A stretch of DNA of 64,000 nt, from the NCBI GenBank assembly GCA_029216955.1, contig JANAVB010007000.1:781501-845500 (forward strand), in the 5' to 3' direction. How positions within the stretch are numbered: position 1 is the stretch's first letter; every line of letters begins with the position of its first letter. The notes beneath the pieces were generated by a model. That model was not told the DNA's origin, did not search any database, and was given only the letters and a program-made list of their open reading frames with translations. Origin of the DNA: Iris pallida (lineage: Eukaryota > Streptophyta > Magnoliopsida > Asparagales > Iridaceae). Below, piece after piece: positions 43,789 to 56,589 of the stretch. Position numbers and translations under genes: made by a program.

Positions 43789-44971
43789 CGTACCCCGTAC
43801 AAAAGTACTCATTTGAATGACTATGACCCACGACATGGGATTTCGTTTAACATAGAGGCTATTAAGTTAAATAAAATAATGATTGCATGGAGAGAACGGA
43901 TTCCCGAGTTCTTACATGGCAGCCCTCTTCGGGACTATTAAGTGCCCGACAGGCCGGCTGGTTCCCACAGATACTGCAAATCTGCCACACGGGCAGGGAA
44001 CGGTATATGCTTATATTATTTAATTGTACATGGTATATTAACGACGGACGTCCCGCTGGGACTCGTCTAAGTACATGTTTGGCGCAATTGATTGATTGGA
44101 TTGACTAGCCTTGCTTTCACATAGTAAGAACTGAGGAATCTCTATTGCATAATTCCAGGATAACTTGAAACTCACAGTAGCAAGCCATAGTAGTTGCATG
44201 GCCGTTTAAATTGATTTGTTTGTGTACTGTCCCTACTTTGTTAACTAACTGAGATGATCGGAATATCAGGACATGACGGGTCAACTTCTGTCCTTGTTTG
44301 GTTGGGAAGTTGGTTTGAAGTGTCATGATGTGATGTGAATCCTAGTAGCCAGCAGGGATCTATTTATCATATTTCCTATTTCGGGTTTTATCCCCCATAT
44401 CGTGCTCCCTTGCGGTACTTGCTATTAGAGGTCCAACCTCTCTGGTTTTGCATGGCCAGATTTAGAGCCGGTCCCCGAGGACTCAGCTTACTTCCACCTC
44501 CAAGATGGTCAATACTAGAGGAATGATCGCAGGAGGACTCGAGTGGGTTCCTTACTTCTCCGCTCATTTTGTGAATTATTTTATATTTTGCCGTTTGGCA
44601 CCGACGTGTTAGTCGGATTGTCGTGTACTTACTTTTACATAATTGTAACTAAGTCAGGCTGCAGCAGATAAACAATTGTATATACCTTGCTTCGTCATCT
44701 GGCTATGTTTTGTAAAGCCAGATATCAAAAACATTTTGACTGAGCGTTTGGGACGTCTTACTGCTTATTCTTACATGTTCTCTATTTTCTGTTTCTTGCT
44801 TGAATAATTGAGACAATAGATGTGAAGTGACCATAGTGAGACTTTCATGTAGTATGCACCCCTCATCTTTTAGACAGTATTGATCATATTATACGGTATT
44901 CATCTATCCGTAATACGTAGCTGGCTGAGTCATTCCTCCGCTTTCCAGTATTCTGGTTTTGGGGCGTGACA
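43789..44971 (+). mobile_element. 3' LTR of Tekay element A, last part
   Basis: Resumes after Tat-2 with the CGTAC duplication and runs to GGGGCGTGACA at 44971. It provides the unbroken version of the site into which Tat-1 inserted (about 44047). Confidence 0.88.
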
Positions 44972-45292
44972 CCCACTATAGCATGGAGTTACACTCCTTG
45001 TAGTGCTGCGCTACCGTGCTTCCTGCAAAGCACTCCAGGCATTCACTCTGCTTGAGAACTCATTAAGGCATTTAAGCCAACCTTCCCACAGGATCCATTT
45101 TTCACAGAAAACAACAGTAGACAACAGTGGTTGTAGGTCCGTAACCTCTCCATGTCACTGAAGACAAGTACCCACCGTTCTTGATATTCTTCTGGTTAAT
45201 AGTCCTCCTTTGAACAAAAAGCTAGATGCCTAGTAGATTTCTCTTTGAACTAATAGCATAAAACTTTATGGTAGGAATGTAATAACACAATA
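44972..45292 (-). other. 3' non-coding part of the copia element
   Basis: Lies between the end of element A and the copia pol stop. No LTR start, gene or tandem repeat is visible. The absence of a copia 3' LTR here suggests that element A inserted into this region and that the missing part is to the left of element B. Confidence 0.45.
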
Positions 45293-46560
45293 TCAGAATG
45301 TCTTCAAGCCCATTTTACAAGCTGTGTCATCGACCAGCTGGCGCTTGAGGCCCTTGGTGAATAGATCCGCCAGGTTCTCCTGACTCCGAACATCAAACAC
45401 TTCAATAATACCCCTCTTGATGAGATCGTGTACTGCCATGTGCTTCAACCGCACAGTCCTCTTATTCCCGTTGAAAATGTCATTTGATGCCACTACCGTA
45501 GTCGCCTGGTTGTCGCAGTATATCGGTATCCCCGGTATTTATGCCCCAACCACTAGAAGTTCATACATGAGCTCCCGAAGCCATTATGCTTCCTCTGCTG
45601 CGGTATCAAGTGCAAAGAACTCAGATTTCATGGATGACTGTGAGAGCATAGTCTGCTTCATCGATTTCTACGATATAGCAGCTCCATCCATTGTGAAAAT
45701 GTATCCACCTGTGGACCTCTCGCTCTGCACTTTTGAGCACCAGCTGGGATCAATGAAGTCTTCCACTACAGACGGACCTCCGCTATAGTACAGTGCATAT
45801 GTCTGAGTCTTCTTGAGATATCTCATAACCCGTTTTACAACTTTCCAGTGCTTAAAGTCTGGGTTGCTCGTGAAATGACTCAGCATTCCCATATCGAAAG
45901 CTATATCAGGCCTTGTGGCAGTAGTAGCATACATCAAACTCCCGATTACGCTTGCATACTCCAGCAGCCTGACGCTTTCCCCTGAATTAGGCTTCAGCTT
46001 CAAATCACACTTGTACGGTTTATCGATCCCTGGAAGATCCTGATACCAGTAACGAGTGATCATCTTCTCAAAATAATGAGACAGTGACAGCGCTATTCCA
46101 GTGTCTGTCCGGATGATCTTGAGTCCCAAGATAACATCAGCATCCCCCAAGTCCTTCATACTGAACTTCGTCGTGAGGAACTTCTTTGTCTCCGTGACAC
46201 AGCTTATATCCATACCTAGGATTAGCATGTCGTCCACGTATAGACAAACGATGACTCCTCTTCCATCAGCAAACTTCGTATAGACACACTTGTCTGTTTC
46301 ACTGACCCTGTAGCCATTTGACCTTATGACTTTGTCAAACTTCTCATGCTATATTTTGGGAGCTTGCTTTAAAACGTACAGAGATTTCACCAACTTGCAG
46401 ACTTTGTCTTCAAGACCTGTGACGACAAACCCTTCTGGCTGTTGCATGTAGATCTCTTCGGTCAGCTCGCCATTCAGGAATGCCATTTTCACATCCATCT
46501 GATGTATCACCATCTTATGTATCATTGCGAGAGCAATAAACATTCTGATGGTGGTCATCC
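45293..46560 (-). pseudogene. Copia reverse transcriptase and RNase H, broken
   Basis: RT pieces contain HQMDVKMAFLNGELTEEIYM and, after a stop near 46350, the catalytic VCLYVDDMLILG (about 46240). RT continues with KDLGDADVILGLKI and YASVIGSLMY. RNase H shows GYIFTMDGAAIS, IYCDNQAT and the terminal motif ENLADLFTKGL, ending at 45293. Order RT after integrase marks Ty1/copia. Several stops show it is dead. Confidence 0.85.
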
Positions 46561-47750
46561 GGGCTACTGGAGCATACGTGTTAAAGTAGTCGATCCCCTG
46601 CTTCTGAGAAAACCCCTTGCCACTAGCCTGGCCTTGAACTTGTCAATAGTTCCATCATCTTTCATCTTCTTCTTGAAGATCCACTTGCATCCGATAGGTT
46701 TTGCTCCTTCAGGTAGATCAACCAATACCCAAGTGTTATTGGAGGTGATTGATTCAATTTCATTGTCTATCGCCTCCTTTCAGAAAACAACATCTCTGGT
46801 CTTCATCGCCTCATCATAGGTAAGCGGATCTGCTTCCACATGATAGGTGATAAAGTCATCTCCAAAGTTGTTCGGCCTCCTCGCTCGCTTCGACGACGAC
46901 TCAGCGAGTTCTGGTTCAATCGTTGTCTCCTCAGTAACAACTTCATCTTGGACAACTGGCTCATTCAAGATCTCAGTCACCTTTGCACCTTCATCATTCT
47001 CCGGAATGTCCGTTAGAACAATGTTTTTGTGCCTTACAAACTTTTCAAAATATTCAGCATCGCGAGATACGATGATATAATTTGACTCAATATCAAGAAA
47101 TCTTCGAGTATCACTCTTCTCGGCATACCCCAAGAAGATCGTCTTCGTAGTCCTTGTCCCCAGCTTCTGAATCTTCAGATCTGGGAGCTTCACATAAGCC
47201 AGACACCCCCACACTCAAATGACATTCAAGTTAGGTCTGACTTTGAACCAGAGTTCATGAGGAGTTATGTCCGAAGTTGCATACGACACTATTTAGAATA
47301 AAAGTGGCCGTCAATGCAGCTTCTCTCCAATAGCATTTAGAAAGACCCGCAGTTAGCAGCATTGAGTTCATCATTTCTGTCAACATTCTGTTCTTCCTCT
47401 CCGCTACTCCGTTAGATTGAGGAGAATACGGAACAGTAGTCTCATTTATGATACATGCAGGCTTCGTCTTTAGACTTGAGCAAGTAGATGAACGCGTACT
47501 TCGAGAAGTCATCGATGAAGGTTATGAAATACTTCATCCCGGATTTTGTAGAGAATTTCTTGAAGTCATAGATATCGGAGTGCACCAACTCCAGAAGATC
47601 TGTGCTTCGATTGACCCGATGAAAGAGTTTTCTTGTGATCTTTGTCTCAGCACATAATTCACACTTCTCTACCTTACCCCCACATTCGAAGATAAGTCCT
47701 AGACTGGACATTTTGTTAATCCTTTTACAGGGAACATGTCCTAGCCTATT
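46561..47750 (-). pseudogene. Copia integrase, broken
   Basis: Zinc-binding end CELCAETKITRKLFH, then HSDIYDFKKF and FITFIDDFSKYAF around the first catalytic Asp residues, and PYSPQSNGVAERKNRML with the catalytic Glu. The C-terminal part has VWGCLAYVKLPD and TIFLGYAEKS, then a linker (EAMKTRDVV). Stops and frameshifts lie near 47217 and 46790. Confidence 0.85.
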
Positions 47751-47753
47751 ATG

Positions 47754-49080
47754 CTACAACTCAAGAGAATAATCAGAACGAGCGATTGCATTGATTACAT
47801 TTGACTGGTTTACAAGCTGAATTTTAAACATCCTTTCAGTTTGAAAAGCTTTTCCGAAGTATGTTCCCTTCTTGGACATCACCATATGGCCAGCATTGAT
47901 GTCCATCCTCAGGCCTACGTTGCTAAGCAGGCTTACAGAGATTAAATTCTTTGCAATCATCGGAACGTGCTTCACACCTTGAAGCGTCAGAGTGTTTCCG
48001 GATATGAGTTTCAGCTCCACAGTTTCGATCCCCAGAACTTCAACTTGGGCTTGGTTTGCCATGCTAACTTTTTCAGAAGTTGGCTGGTATATGACGAACC
48101 ATTCCTTGCCAGAGCAGACATGGCAGGTCCCACCAGTGTCTATCCACCAGTCAGAGTCATCCCCCACAGCTGTGACCTGAGCAATCATAGCAACTATGCT
48201 AGAAACCATGGAAACCTTGCTAGGCTCACCTTGCTCAGCTTGTTTGGGCTTGGATTTGCATTCACTCTTATAGTGGCCCTTCTTGCCACAGTTGAAGCAA
48301 GTCACGTGGGACTTGGACTTCTGTTGCTTGAACGAAGGACCCTTCATTTTCAGATTTATGGAGTCCTTCTTGTAATGAGAAGCCACCTGCTTCCCTTTGA
48401 ACTCTCTTGCCTGCACCAAGTTGGCCTTAGCCAGTTGTTTGGACAGAGAGTCCATCTTCTATTGAGATCGCATTTCGTCTTCAACGTGAATCTCTTGTAG
48501 GAGATCTTCCAAGCTAATGTCCAGCTTCTTCCGATGCATTCTAGCATAGAAGTTGCTCCAACCAGCAGGAAGTTTTGAGACTATCCCTCCAACGATGAAC
48601 TTGTCGACGAGGGGAATCTTCTCGTCATCTAACTTATGGCGTAACTTTAGGAATTCCTTCACTTGAGGTAGCATCGCCATCTCGTCTTCGAAGAGCCACT
48701 TGTGGTACTTTTCGACGATGAAGATTTTGGACATGTTCTCATCATCTTCATATAGCTTACCCAAAGAATCCCAGATCTCTTTGGCCTTCACCTTCTTGGA
48801 ATATGAATCTGCCAGAGAGTCTTCGATAGAATTGAGAATCAGCAGTTTACAGATGTTGTTTTCTCTCTTCCATTTGCTCTATTTGACGAGTGCAGCATCA
48901 ATAGCATCGGCAGTTCCTCCTTCTAGAATTGTCGGTTCATCCTCAATCAACACATGGTCTACATCCACGAGTTGAAGATTAAGGGTAACCTTCCTCTTCC
49001 AGATTTAGAAATGTTCTCCGTCGAATTTCTCCAACTTGTTAAAGCGGTATCGATGAGAGAAGCACGAGAGTTCTCCATCT
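47754..49080 (-). pseudogene. Copia Gag and protease, broken
   Basis: Gag carries KLEKFDGEHF near the start, AKEIWDSLGKLYEDD, KLPAGWSNFYARMH and a CCHC knuckle CFNCGKKGHYKSEC (about 48245-48300). Protease follows with DWWIDTGGTCHVCSG and KHVPMIAKNLISVSLL. Stops occur near 48456, 48880 and 49003. The first ATG near 49078 is out of frame with the Gag motif, so the true start is unclear. Confidence 0.85.
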
Positions 49081-49196
49081 ACAAGGATCTTGCTTTGAGA
49101 TTGTTAGTCTCGGGGATTGACCAAAGATGGTAGACTCTATGTCGAGATCAGAGGTTCAACATACGTTCACCTTCAGATAATTCTCGAGATCCAAGA

Positions 49197-49984
49197 TGAA
49201 CACTATAATATGAATCCGATTAAAAAAGCAACAATAATCAGAAAAATAAATCTTACGTTCTTCCTCGTAATCGCAGTTGCTGACAGACAGAACTGAGTTT
49301 AAAAAATAAATCTCACGTTCTTCCTTGCAATCGCAGTTGCAGACGGACAGAACTGAGTTACAACTCAGATGAAGGAGAAGAAAGAAGAAGAGGAAAGGTT
49401 CTTGCTGGGGTGAATAAGATCATCGTTGCTCAAAGCAAGATTCGCCCCACCACTATCTGCTTCCAGGAACCAGCAAGTTCACGAAGAACTTCTAGAACGC
49501 TCGTAAGTCAATATTTGAGACTTAAACGGGCTTCCTGGACTTTACGGACTTCCTTTAACTTTCTTCTTGGTGCATCTTCCAAAGGAGGCCAAGGGGCTCT
49601 ATTTATAGAGTGGAGTGAGACTTGACCTCTTCTCCTATCCGATGTGGGACTAAAATAACAAATCTCAAAAATAGAGTTTGATATTTTAGATCATTCCACA
49701 ATCAGCATAGAAGTGTGCCAGTCCACGCCTACCCCCCGAACACTCCCGTACATGCACGAGACATCCTGGAGTCCGTGTCCGATTCCGCACAACAAAAATC
49801 AACTTACTTCTTTAAAATTAATCCTTTTCCTTCTAGGAAAATACTCCCACATGGCACACACTTGTGCCCCACTACACCTCATGTGCACACCTCAACACAA
49901 GCAATGCATTATATTGAGATACTCATCATTTGGTGTAGCCGATGTGGGACTATCTTTCATAGTCCAAAGGCAAAAACACCAACA
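49197..49984 (-). repeat. 5' LTR of the copia element
   Basis: In the minus direction starts TGTTGGTGTTTTTGCC at 49984 and ends about AGTGTTCA at 49197. It has the phrase CCCACATCGGATAGG common in copia-type LTRs, a minus-strand TATAAATA at 49600-49607, and a 60-bp tandem duplication. The inner boundary is uncertain because the other LTR is not in the window and the primer site (TGGATCTCGAG?) is not one I recognise. Confidence 0.6.
49241..49360. repeat. 60-bp direct tandem duplication in copia LTR
   Basis: 49241-49300 and 49301-49360 share AAATAAATCT-ACGTTCTTCC, TCGCAGTTGC and GACAGAACTGAGTT with about six differences. Confidence 0.85.
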
Positions 49985-50860
49985 ATAAATTCTGTATTTG
50001 TTTATTAAATTTTCCTTTTTCATACACTCCCAATGTGAAACTTGCGATTGTGTTTTCCAAGATTTACGGCATGTCACCTTGGATAGCTTTTTTTTTGCAT
50101 TTTTGTTGTTGTTTTTGTTTTTACATTTTTTTGGGTTCTAGATGGAGTCCAAGGATCAGATGTGCCCATTTATTTGGCAGCTCAAATATTGGAATCATTT
50201 GTTGGATTACATTTCATTTTCGGTTAAACGCTGAAAGGGAGTGACAATAATATTTGTAACTTAGTCTTACATCGGATAGGAGATGAGATTATGAGGTGTA
50301 GATAATTAGAATTGGTTGAGACCTTATATGAGAATTCATTTTTAAGGCATATGAGCCTAATTTAGTATCGCACCTTATGGGCCAATTTCGGTTTAGGTTA
50401 CACCGTGTTACCAATAAGTGGTATCAGAGCTCATGGTTACGGGGCTAGTTTGGACGCCTCTAATTGGTTTGAGACAAATAGTGCTAAATGTTCATGCGCA
50501 TAAACAATAGGTTGTTCGGCTGCTAAGGTCCAATTCAATATCGCACATCATGGATCAAATCTGATTCAGGTCACACCGTATTTCCAACATTATTTGCCAA
50601 CTAGTGTATTCGAAATGGACCCTTTAGGAATTGGTTTGGAATTGCTATTGTTTAAAAAAAAATACATAGTAGAAGTTGTTTTTTACAACATGTGGGAAAG
50701 TGTTGACAAAAAATTCTCTCAAATTTAAACAAATTTAAGAAATTAACATTACAAAACAGTCTTAAATCATTACGTTTCAAACTAAATCGAGACATATTTT
50801 AATATTAGACCATACAGACAACCAGTCTATCCAATCCAATCCAAGAAGCCAAAATCGAAT
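49985..50860 (+). repeat. Old LTR fragments with a tRNA-iMet primer-site motif
   Basis: Contains ACATCGGATAGGAG (50271), the LTR-end-like GGTTACACCGTGTTACC and TGGTATCAGAGC at 50419-50430, the usual plant initiator-Met primer site. A second, diverged LTR-end copy (GGTCACACCGTATTTCC) is near 50567. No coding motif is seen; these are eroded scraps of plus-strand LTR elements. Confidence 0.5.
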
Positions 50861-51015
50861 CTAAAACCTAAAATAATAAAATAATAAATAAACAAAAAAT
50901 AAAATAGTAAAATAATAACGTAATAAAATCTTAAAATATTAAAAGCGTAAAATATTAGAATATTAAAGTATAAAATATAATGTAATAAAATAGTAAATAG
51001 TAAATAAAAAATATT
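50860..51015. repeat. AT-rich low-complexity tract
   Basis: AATAATAAAATAATAAAT-like sequence with almost no G or C. Confidence 0.85.
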
Positions 51016-51846
51016 TGATCGCATCTAAATGAAAGCACCCTACAGGAGGGTGAATAGGGTCAAGCTTACTAATCAAGCACTAAACGATTGCTAATATGTA
51101 ATTTAAAGATTAAGAGTGCAAGAGAAGAAGTAATAAAAATACTGACACCTGATGTATCTTGGTATCCTCTTAAGGAGCACTCCAGTCCCGGAACTCTCTT
51201 CGGCTTTAATACATTATTATCGAAAATAGTACACCATGAGTTTTTATCTGAAGGCTCACCATCTTCTTATATGAGAGCTTTTATCCGAATGTCTATCCAA
51301 CTTCACGAGAGCTTTGATTCAAAAACTTTCCAACTTAAACCTCTTTACAATACGGTTTGGACCTTCTTACACCAAGTTGAAGATCAAAATTTTACAACTC
51401 AAGAACACTCTAACACAATTTGTGGATAGGAAGTGAAAGCTTTGGTGGAGTTGTAGTGGATAGGATTTGGTAGTTTAGATTTTTTTTAGGCTCAAAGCAT
51501 CAACCTTGAATAAAGGAGTTCAAGGCTATCTATTTGGAGAATAACTCTAAAAATTTAAGAATTATATCTCTCTATAACGTGAGATCGCCTATAGCTGATT
51601 TGATCATGTGTATGGCATGGGTTGATATTAGTTAGACTCAGCTTGGAGAATATTAGAGTTCCTTGTGATTGAGGTAGTAGATTTGGAGTCGCAAACTTGA
51701 TGAATTATGAGAATTTTAAGTCAACTTATGATTCGGCTAGAATGGATTTGTAAGTTTAGAACAATTGGTGACTTCAAGAATGTCTTGACTTGTTGATTGA
51801 TTTTAAGTTGATTTTGAATATACAAGTGAATTGGATGCATAGATGT
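51016..51846. other. Unassigned repeat-derived sequence
   Basis: Begins with CACCCTACAGGAGGGTGAATAGGGT, cut here to the recognisable part GGAGGGTGAATAGGGT, a phrase seen in plant LTR elements. A short open frame at 51088-51429 has no domain. I see no gene. Confidence 0.4.
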
Positions 51847-54235
51847 TGTAGTGCCCCGTCCCGCTCAGTCAATTGGAGGAATCGAAACACTGATGGCGTT
51901 CGGACTTCGCCATGCAACGGCGACTCGAAGACAGCGCTCAGGTGGGGTAGTTTCGGTGAACTTGCCTCATCTTAGCCTTCACATAATAAATCGCATGTTT
52001 TCAACTTACACAAGTAGGCTTGATAATAAAAGAGACGAATTCACATAGCTAAAGGGAATAATCCCGACGGGTCGAATTGAGTTAGAATATGGAAAGGTCC
52101 AACGGTCGGCTTAGAGTTGGTGCACGACGTGCTTTGAAAATGACACTCGATCCTTCGTCCCGCGGCTTGAGAGAAGGAAAGTTGGTCGAGTAGGCGAAGT
52201 ATGAACGTAGCCTAAGTCATAGGCGTCGCCCGCATGAATGCTTCATAAATCATGTACGGTTCCGTCGTCCAAGGCTTGGCATAGCCTTGGCTTGTCCATG
52301 AGTTAAGTTGCGTTGAGCGGCTTGTGACCTAAGTCTAGGCACCCGAGTGACTTGGTCGTTCAAGTTGGATACGTGCATGGCACGATCCGTTAAGGCAAAT
52401 CTTGACGCAGCCTTTGCTCGTTAAGTTGTTGAAAAGTTAAGCTAGGCAAAGTTATGCCGGTCGACCTAAGATATTACAAGCACTGTCCCGCTCCTTCGCG
52501 GTTTGTCAAGTTAAGTAGTCCTACGATCTCAAGGCCTGTCGACTCGGGCAGGAGTGTCGCGTAGAGCATGATTGGCTTAAGGCACGATGCACGGACTGAA
52601 TGTTTAAGGCAAGGACTATAAGTGATTCAAAGTGAGTTTTGAGAAAGGGATATCAAATAGGCATCCATGAGTTGAACCAATGATAAGGTAACAAGGAAGG
52701 AAATGCTCGCGACCGTGGGTCGTCGAGGGGTCTCAAGGAAGGAATGCTCGCGACCGTGGGTCGTCGAGGGGTCTCAAGGATAGAAGTCTTGGTTTTGGTA
52801 GAGGAATGACTGTGTGAGACGTCAGTTTGTGTCGAGTCTTGCATGTTCATTTGATAACTTGTCGACAAGGGCGACGAACCCTCGAGTGGTAACCCTAGGC
52901 CATGGGGCCGACTCGGCCTAGGAGGGAACAGGGTATAGTCGTGCGTAAGGTTTTGGCACAGGTTAAGCAGGGACTTGCGACGGAGCTAGCTACTTGCGTC
53001 TAAAGGATCCCGATTAACAAAACTATACGTCAAGGTATAGCTTGTCATGCTAGTGGCCAAGTTCATATAGATGTCGGCAAATAGCGGCTAACCGCGTGTA
53101 TGCCTTTGGATTGAGTTGAGTTGAAGGTGTGTACAGTTAGAACACAAAGTTTGGGCCTAAGATTGGGTTTCAACATAGGCGTCGTGCTTCCGCACGAGAT
53201 GTGGCGTCGAGTCTCAAGTGTTGACATATGAGTTACAAAAGTTGGGTTTGAGTTGTTCAAGTTTAAGTCAGGAATCGTCGCAAGGCAAGTCGGTCAAGTG
53301 ACACTAAGTTCACAAGTCTCGATTGGGTCAGTTGGTGGTCAAAGTAGCAAGGGCCGCTAGGCGGCAAGGGCCGCGAGACGACGATATGGTTAAGTCTCAC
53401 TGAATTACGAGGCACGGCCTCAGCAAGGGTTTGTAGCACGGTCACACAGAAAATGGAGCTTAATCGTGTAGTTGCGTCTCTGATTTTAAGCCGTAAGGCA
53501 AATACGACTCGATAGGTTAACGTTGTTGGCACGAGAAGGGCCTTGAGGCAAGGTATGAGTTAACATTGTCGTTGCAAGCACGAGATGGTCTAAAGACACA
53601 AAATAGGCAAGGCGTCGGTCCTAAAATCGATCCTAAGGTAAGACTAGAAAGACAATCGTAAAGGGACTTGTATTGCACAAAGTAAAGTAAACGTGTTGGT
53701 TTTGTATGGGTGGGCGAGGAGCTCATTCCACCAGTACAGTTGAGTACTGACACCCACATAGTTTACATGTGCAGGCACAGGTAGAAGCTCGTGGCACGGA
53801 GCTCGCTTGGATGCGTCGAGGCACAGAGTTCCTTGGCGATTCGAAGCGTATGGCCGCATGGAGTCAAGACTTATACGGGACATAATGTATGGACGTCGCC
53901 TTCCGAAGCTTCCGCTGGCTCAAGTAAATGTACTTTGAGAGATGAGAGAGAGCTGAGTGATTGTAATGTGAGCTTGAGTGACTTTGAGAGACTTGTAATC
54001 TTGGCCTTGCGCCCCATTGTAATCTATGTTTCAATATCAATAAAAGAGCTTCTTTTAAAGTTCTAAATTTCTGCTGCTGTTATTCAATGTCTCTGTTTGG
54101 GACTTCTGTGCGACGATCCCGTCGCAGCCGCTGAAATCGGCCATTATGGAACCCGCTTTGCACGAGCGCAATCTAGGCTCGTACGACATCATGCCTTAGC
54201 GAGGACGATCGCTCCTACGGGAGCAGGGCGTGACA
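51847..54235 (+). mobile_element. Probable solo LTR, gypsy-type (about 2.4 kb)
   Basis: Starts TGTAGTGCCCCGTCCC and ends GCAGGGCGTGACA, with AATAAA at 54039-54044 near the 3' end giving plus orientation. No primer site, coding region or second copy adjoins it. The flanks (GATGT and TGGAG) do not form a clear target-site duplication, so it may be a rearranged fragment. Minus-strand frames inside it lack domains. A 42-bp unit with GCTCGCGACCGTGGGTCGTC is duplicated at 52695-52777. Confidence 0.6.
52695..52777. repeat. 42-bp direct tandem duplication in the solo LTR
   Basis: Two copies of GGAAGGAA(A)TGCTCGCGACC and the following GTGGGTCGTCGAGGGGTCTC, differing by one A. Confidence 0.9.
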
Positions 54236-54762
54236 TGGAGTACGAGTTGGATTGGAATTGAAAGTAAATTATGATTGGTGGATTAATGATCGAGATTTAT
54301 AACTTGTGATTTGCTGATTGACATTTACGACTTGAAAATTGTGCAATTTACTATAGATATTTGAGGATTTGGACTATGAGAGTTGCTTGGATTGATATTA
54401 TCGCTCAAACTTTAATCGAGGATGATTGTTTGAAAGATTTACCCTATAAAAATTTGCTAGATAGACATCGACCCTTGAATTCTTATGTTGCTGATGTTAG
54501 CAGGCCGGTCTGAGTTGGTTCATTCGATTCTTTGAGTTATAATTGACCCTAAGTTTGGGTAGAATTCTCTTAGATCGTTGGAAAATGTTAGACCTATGAC
54601 CCTAGGACATGCATGGGATGGGTGCAGTAATTTCTTGTTGTCTATTGGTGAGAAGATATCTCGATCTTTGAGTATAGCTTATGAATAGCTAGCCTAATGG
54701 TTAGACAAACGTCTCAATTAGAATAAAATATAGCTATGAGAGACGTCCCAATTCGATATAGT
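54236..54762. other. Unassigned AT-rich sequence
   Basis: No open frame, repeat or motif that I can support. It may be eroded internal sequence of the Tat element whose gag fragment follows. Confidence 0.4.
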
Positions 54763-54914
54763 CTTAGACTGTTTCTTTCTCTTTCTGGGTTATCTCCATG
54801 AGAGAAGACATAGTAATATCTTTTCTGCCATCGTAGAATCGAGTAAGGAAGAGGTGCTTCAAATCCTTGAAGGAGGATATGCAATTATCAGGGAGGCTGT
54901 AATACCAGTCGTAG
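54763..54914 (-). pseudogene. Old Tat-lineage Gag fragment
   Basis: The minus strand reads YDWYYSLPDNCISSFKDLK and then LFLTRFYDGRKDITMSSLM before a stop, closely matching the Gag core of Tat-1 (YDWYRSLPDGCITSF; LERFYEGFNDMTMSALN). It is more diverged than Tat-2 and is cut at 54914 by element C. About 50 codons remain. Confidence 0.85.
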
Positions 54915-56589
54915 TGTCACGCCCCAGAACCAGAATTACTGGAGAGCAGGGGACAGACATAGCCAGCTACGTACATTGAAGTATCATCTACCTCGATATA
55001 TAGTTGCGATTGTCTAGATGCATGAGGGTTTATCTACAAGCCAACAGTCTATTATGGTCATGAACAAGCCTAGTGTCTCAATCTCAACAAGCAAGTAATT
55101 GTTACAAGATGTAAGATCATCATACATATAAAGTAAGACGTCCCAAATATTACATATTCAGATGATCATGAAGCTAGTCATACAAAGTACGAAGACTAGC
55201 AGGAGTTTAAGTCATACATGATCAAACCTAGGATTTGTCAATCATGTAACAGCCCGTAGGCAGACAGAAATTAAAGTTTAACACGAGCTAACACTTGTTC
55301 GGCGGCTAAATGCCTTAAAAGAATAATTTACAATAAAGTGGGAGAGCAAAATAAGAAACCCACTCGTTGCCGGGATTACGTCTGGTGTTCACCATATGGC
55401 TGGAAGACAGGGAGATCCTCGGGAGCTACTCCAAAATCTGGCCATACAAAACCAGCTGGGTCAGACCCCAGAAAGAGCAAGTGCCACCAGGGAGGCTTCA
55501 CTTAAAAACTAAAACTAGCATATTAGCACATGATACATAAAGGATAATGAAAGACATGAGTTAAAGAAAACATGGTGATAAACGATAAGATAACTAAAGG
55601 AACATTTCGGTAACCAAGTTACAACCCGTAAACCAAATAAGGACCGAGGTTGTAACCCTTCACCTGAACAGAACTTAGTCTCTAACCAATGATCGAATAA
55701 GTAAAGCATAACAGTAACGGCTGAAGTAACCATGTACTGGCCTTGTCTAGGCAAGACTAGACTAGACTCCATCCATCAATCACGGCCAAGCAATGATTAC
55801 GGCTTGATACTTTAACTAACTAGGGTTATCACAAGCCTAGTTACTAACAAGATGCATTGATTGTTCCAACAGCCACAAGCCCTGCAGTCTTAATCTAGGT
55901 TATCCGGTCAGAAGTTGATAGAGTTGGATTAGGTGACGTAGAGGTGAAACACATGACAGTGTGCTAAAAATGTGCCCTATTCGACGGCAGGCTACAAGTC
56001 CAATTAGAGCACCCAGATAACGGGACTGCATGTAGCTGGAAAACCTCTTAATGGACTACTTGGTCAATCTAGTCATTATCCTAGTCAGATTCAGTACGAA
56101 TCCCAGACCATGGAAATCAGGAATTCATATCCTAGATATGATGCAAGACGAGACATGTAGCTTATACAAGCACAAACACCCACGGTGTCAAGACAAGAGT
56201 TACATAGCAAGTCAAGATAGCCGCCACAACAGCATATCGGGATTATCATGTTAGGTTTACTTATCAAGTCAAAAGTGCGTCATAACGGACCACCATCAAG
56301 AATTATCATGTCAAGTTACTTGTCAAGAGTGCACCACGACGGGTCACTGTCGAGAATTATCATATTACTTGATACTTGTTAAGAGTACGCCTTAACAGGC
56401 CACTATCGTGTTCTATCCTTACATTATCATGAATGAGAGAAACTTGAATAAAATAGCTAGTAACATATTCTTGAAGCCATGAAAAAGATCTACGACGTTC
56501 ATGTTTTGAGTTTTTTAAGATTTTAGCTAGAAAATAGCCCAAACGGACAAAAACAGTCATTTAAAGTGCCCTGCCCAAGTTGCGCGAGC

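Noticed and set aside
50419..50430. A complete element starting at the TGGTATCAGAGC motif
   Set aside because: No coding region or matching LTR follows within the next kilobase; only fragments remain.
51842..54240. Clean target-site duplication around the solo LTR
   Set aside because: GATGT on the left and TGGAG on the right do not match, so I call it only a probable solo LTR.
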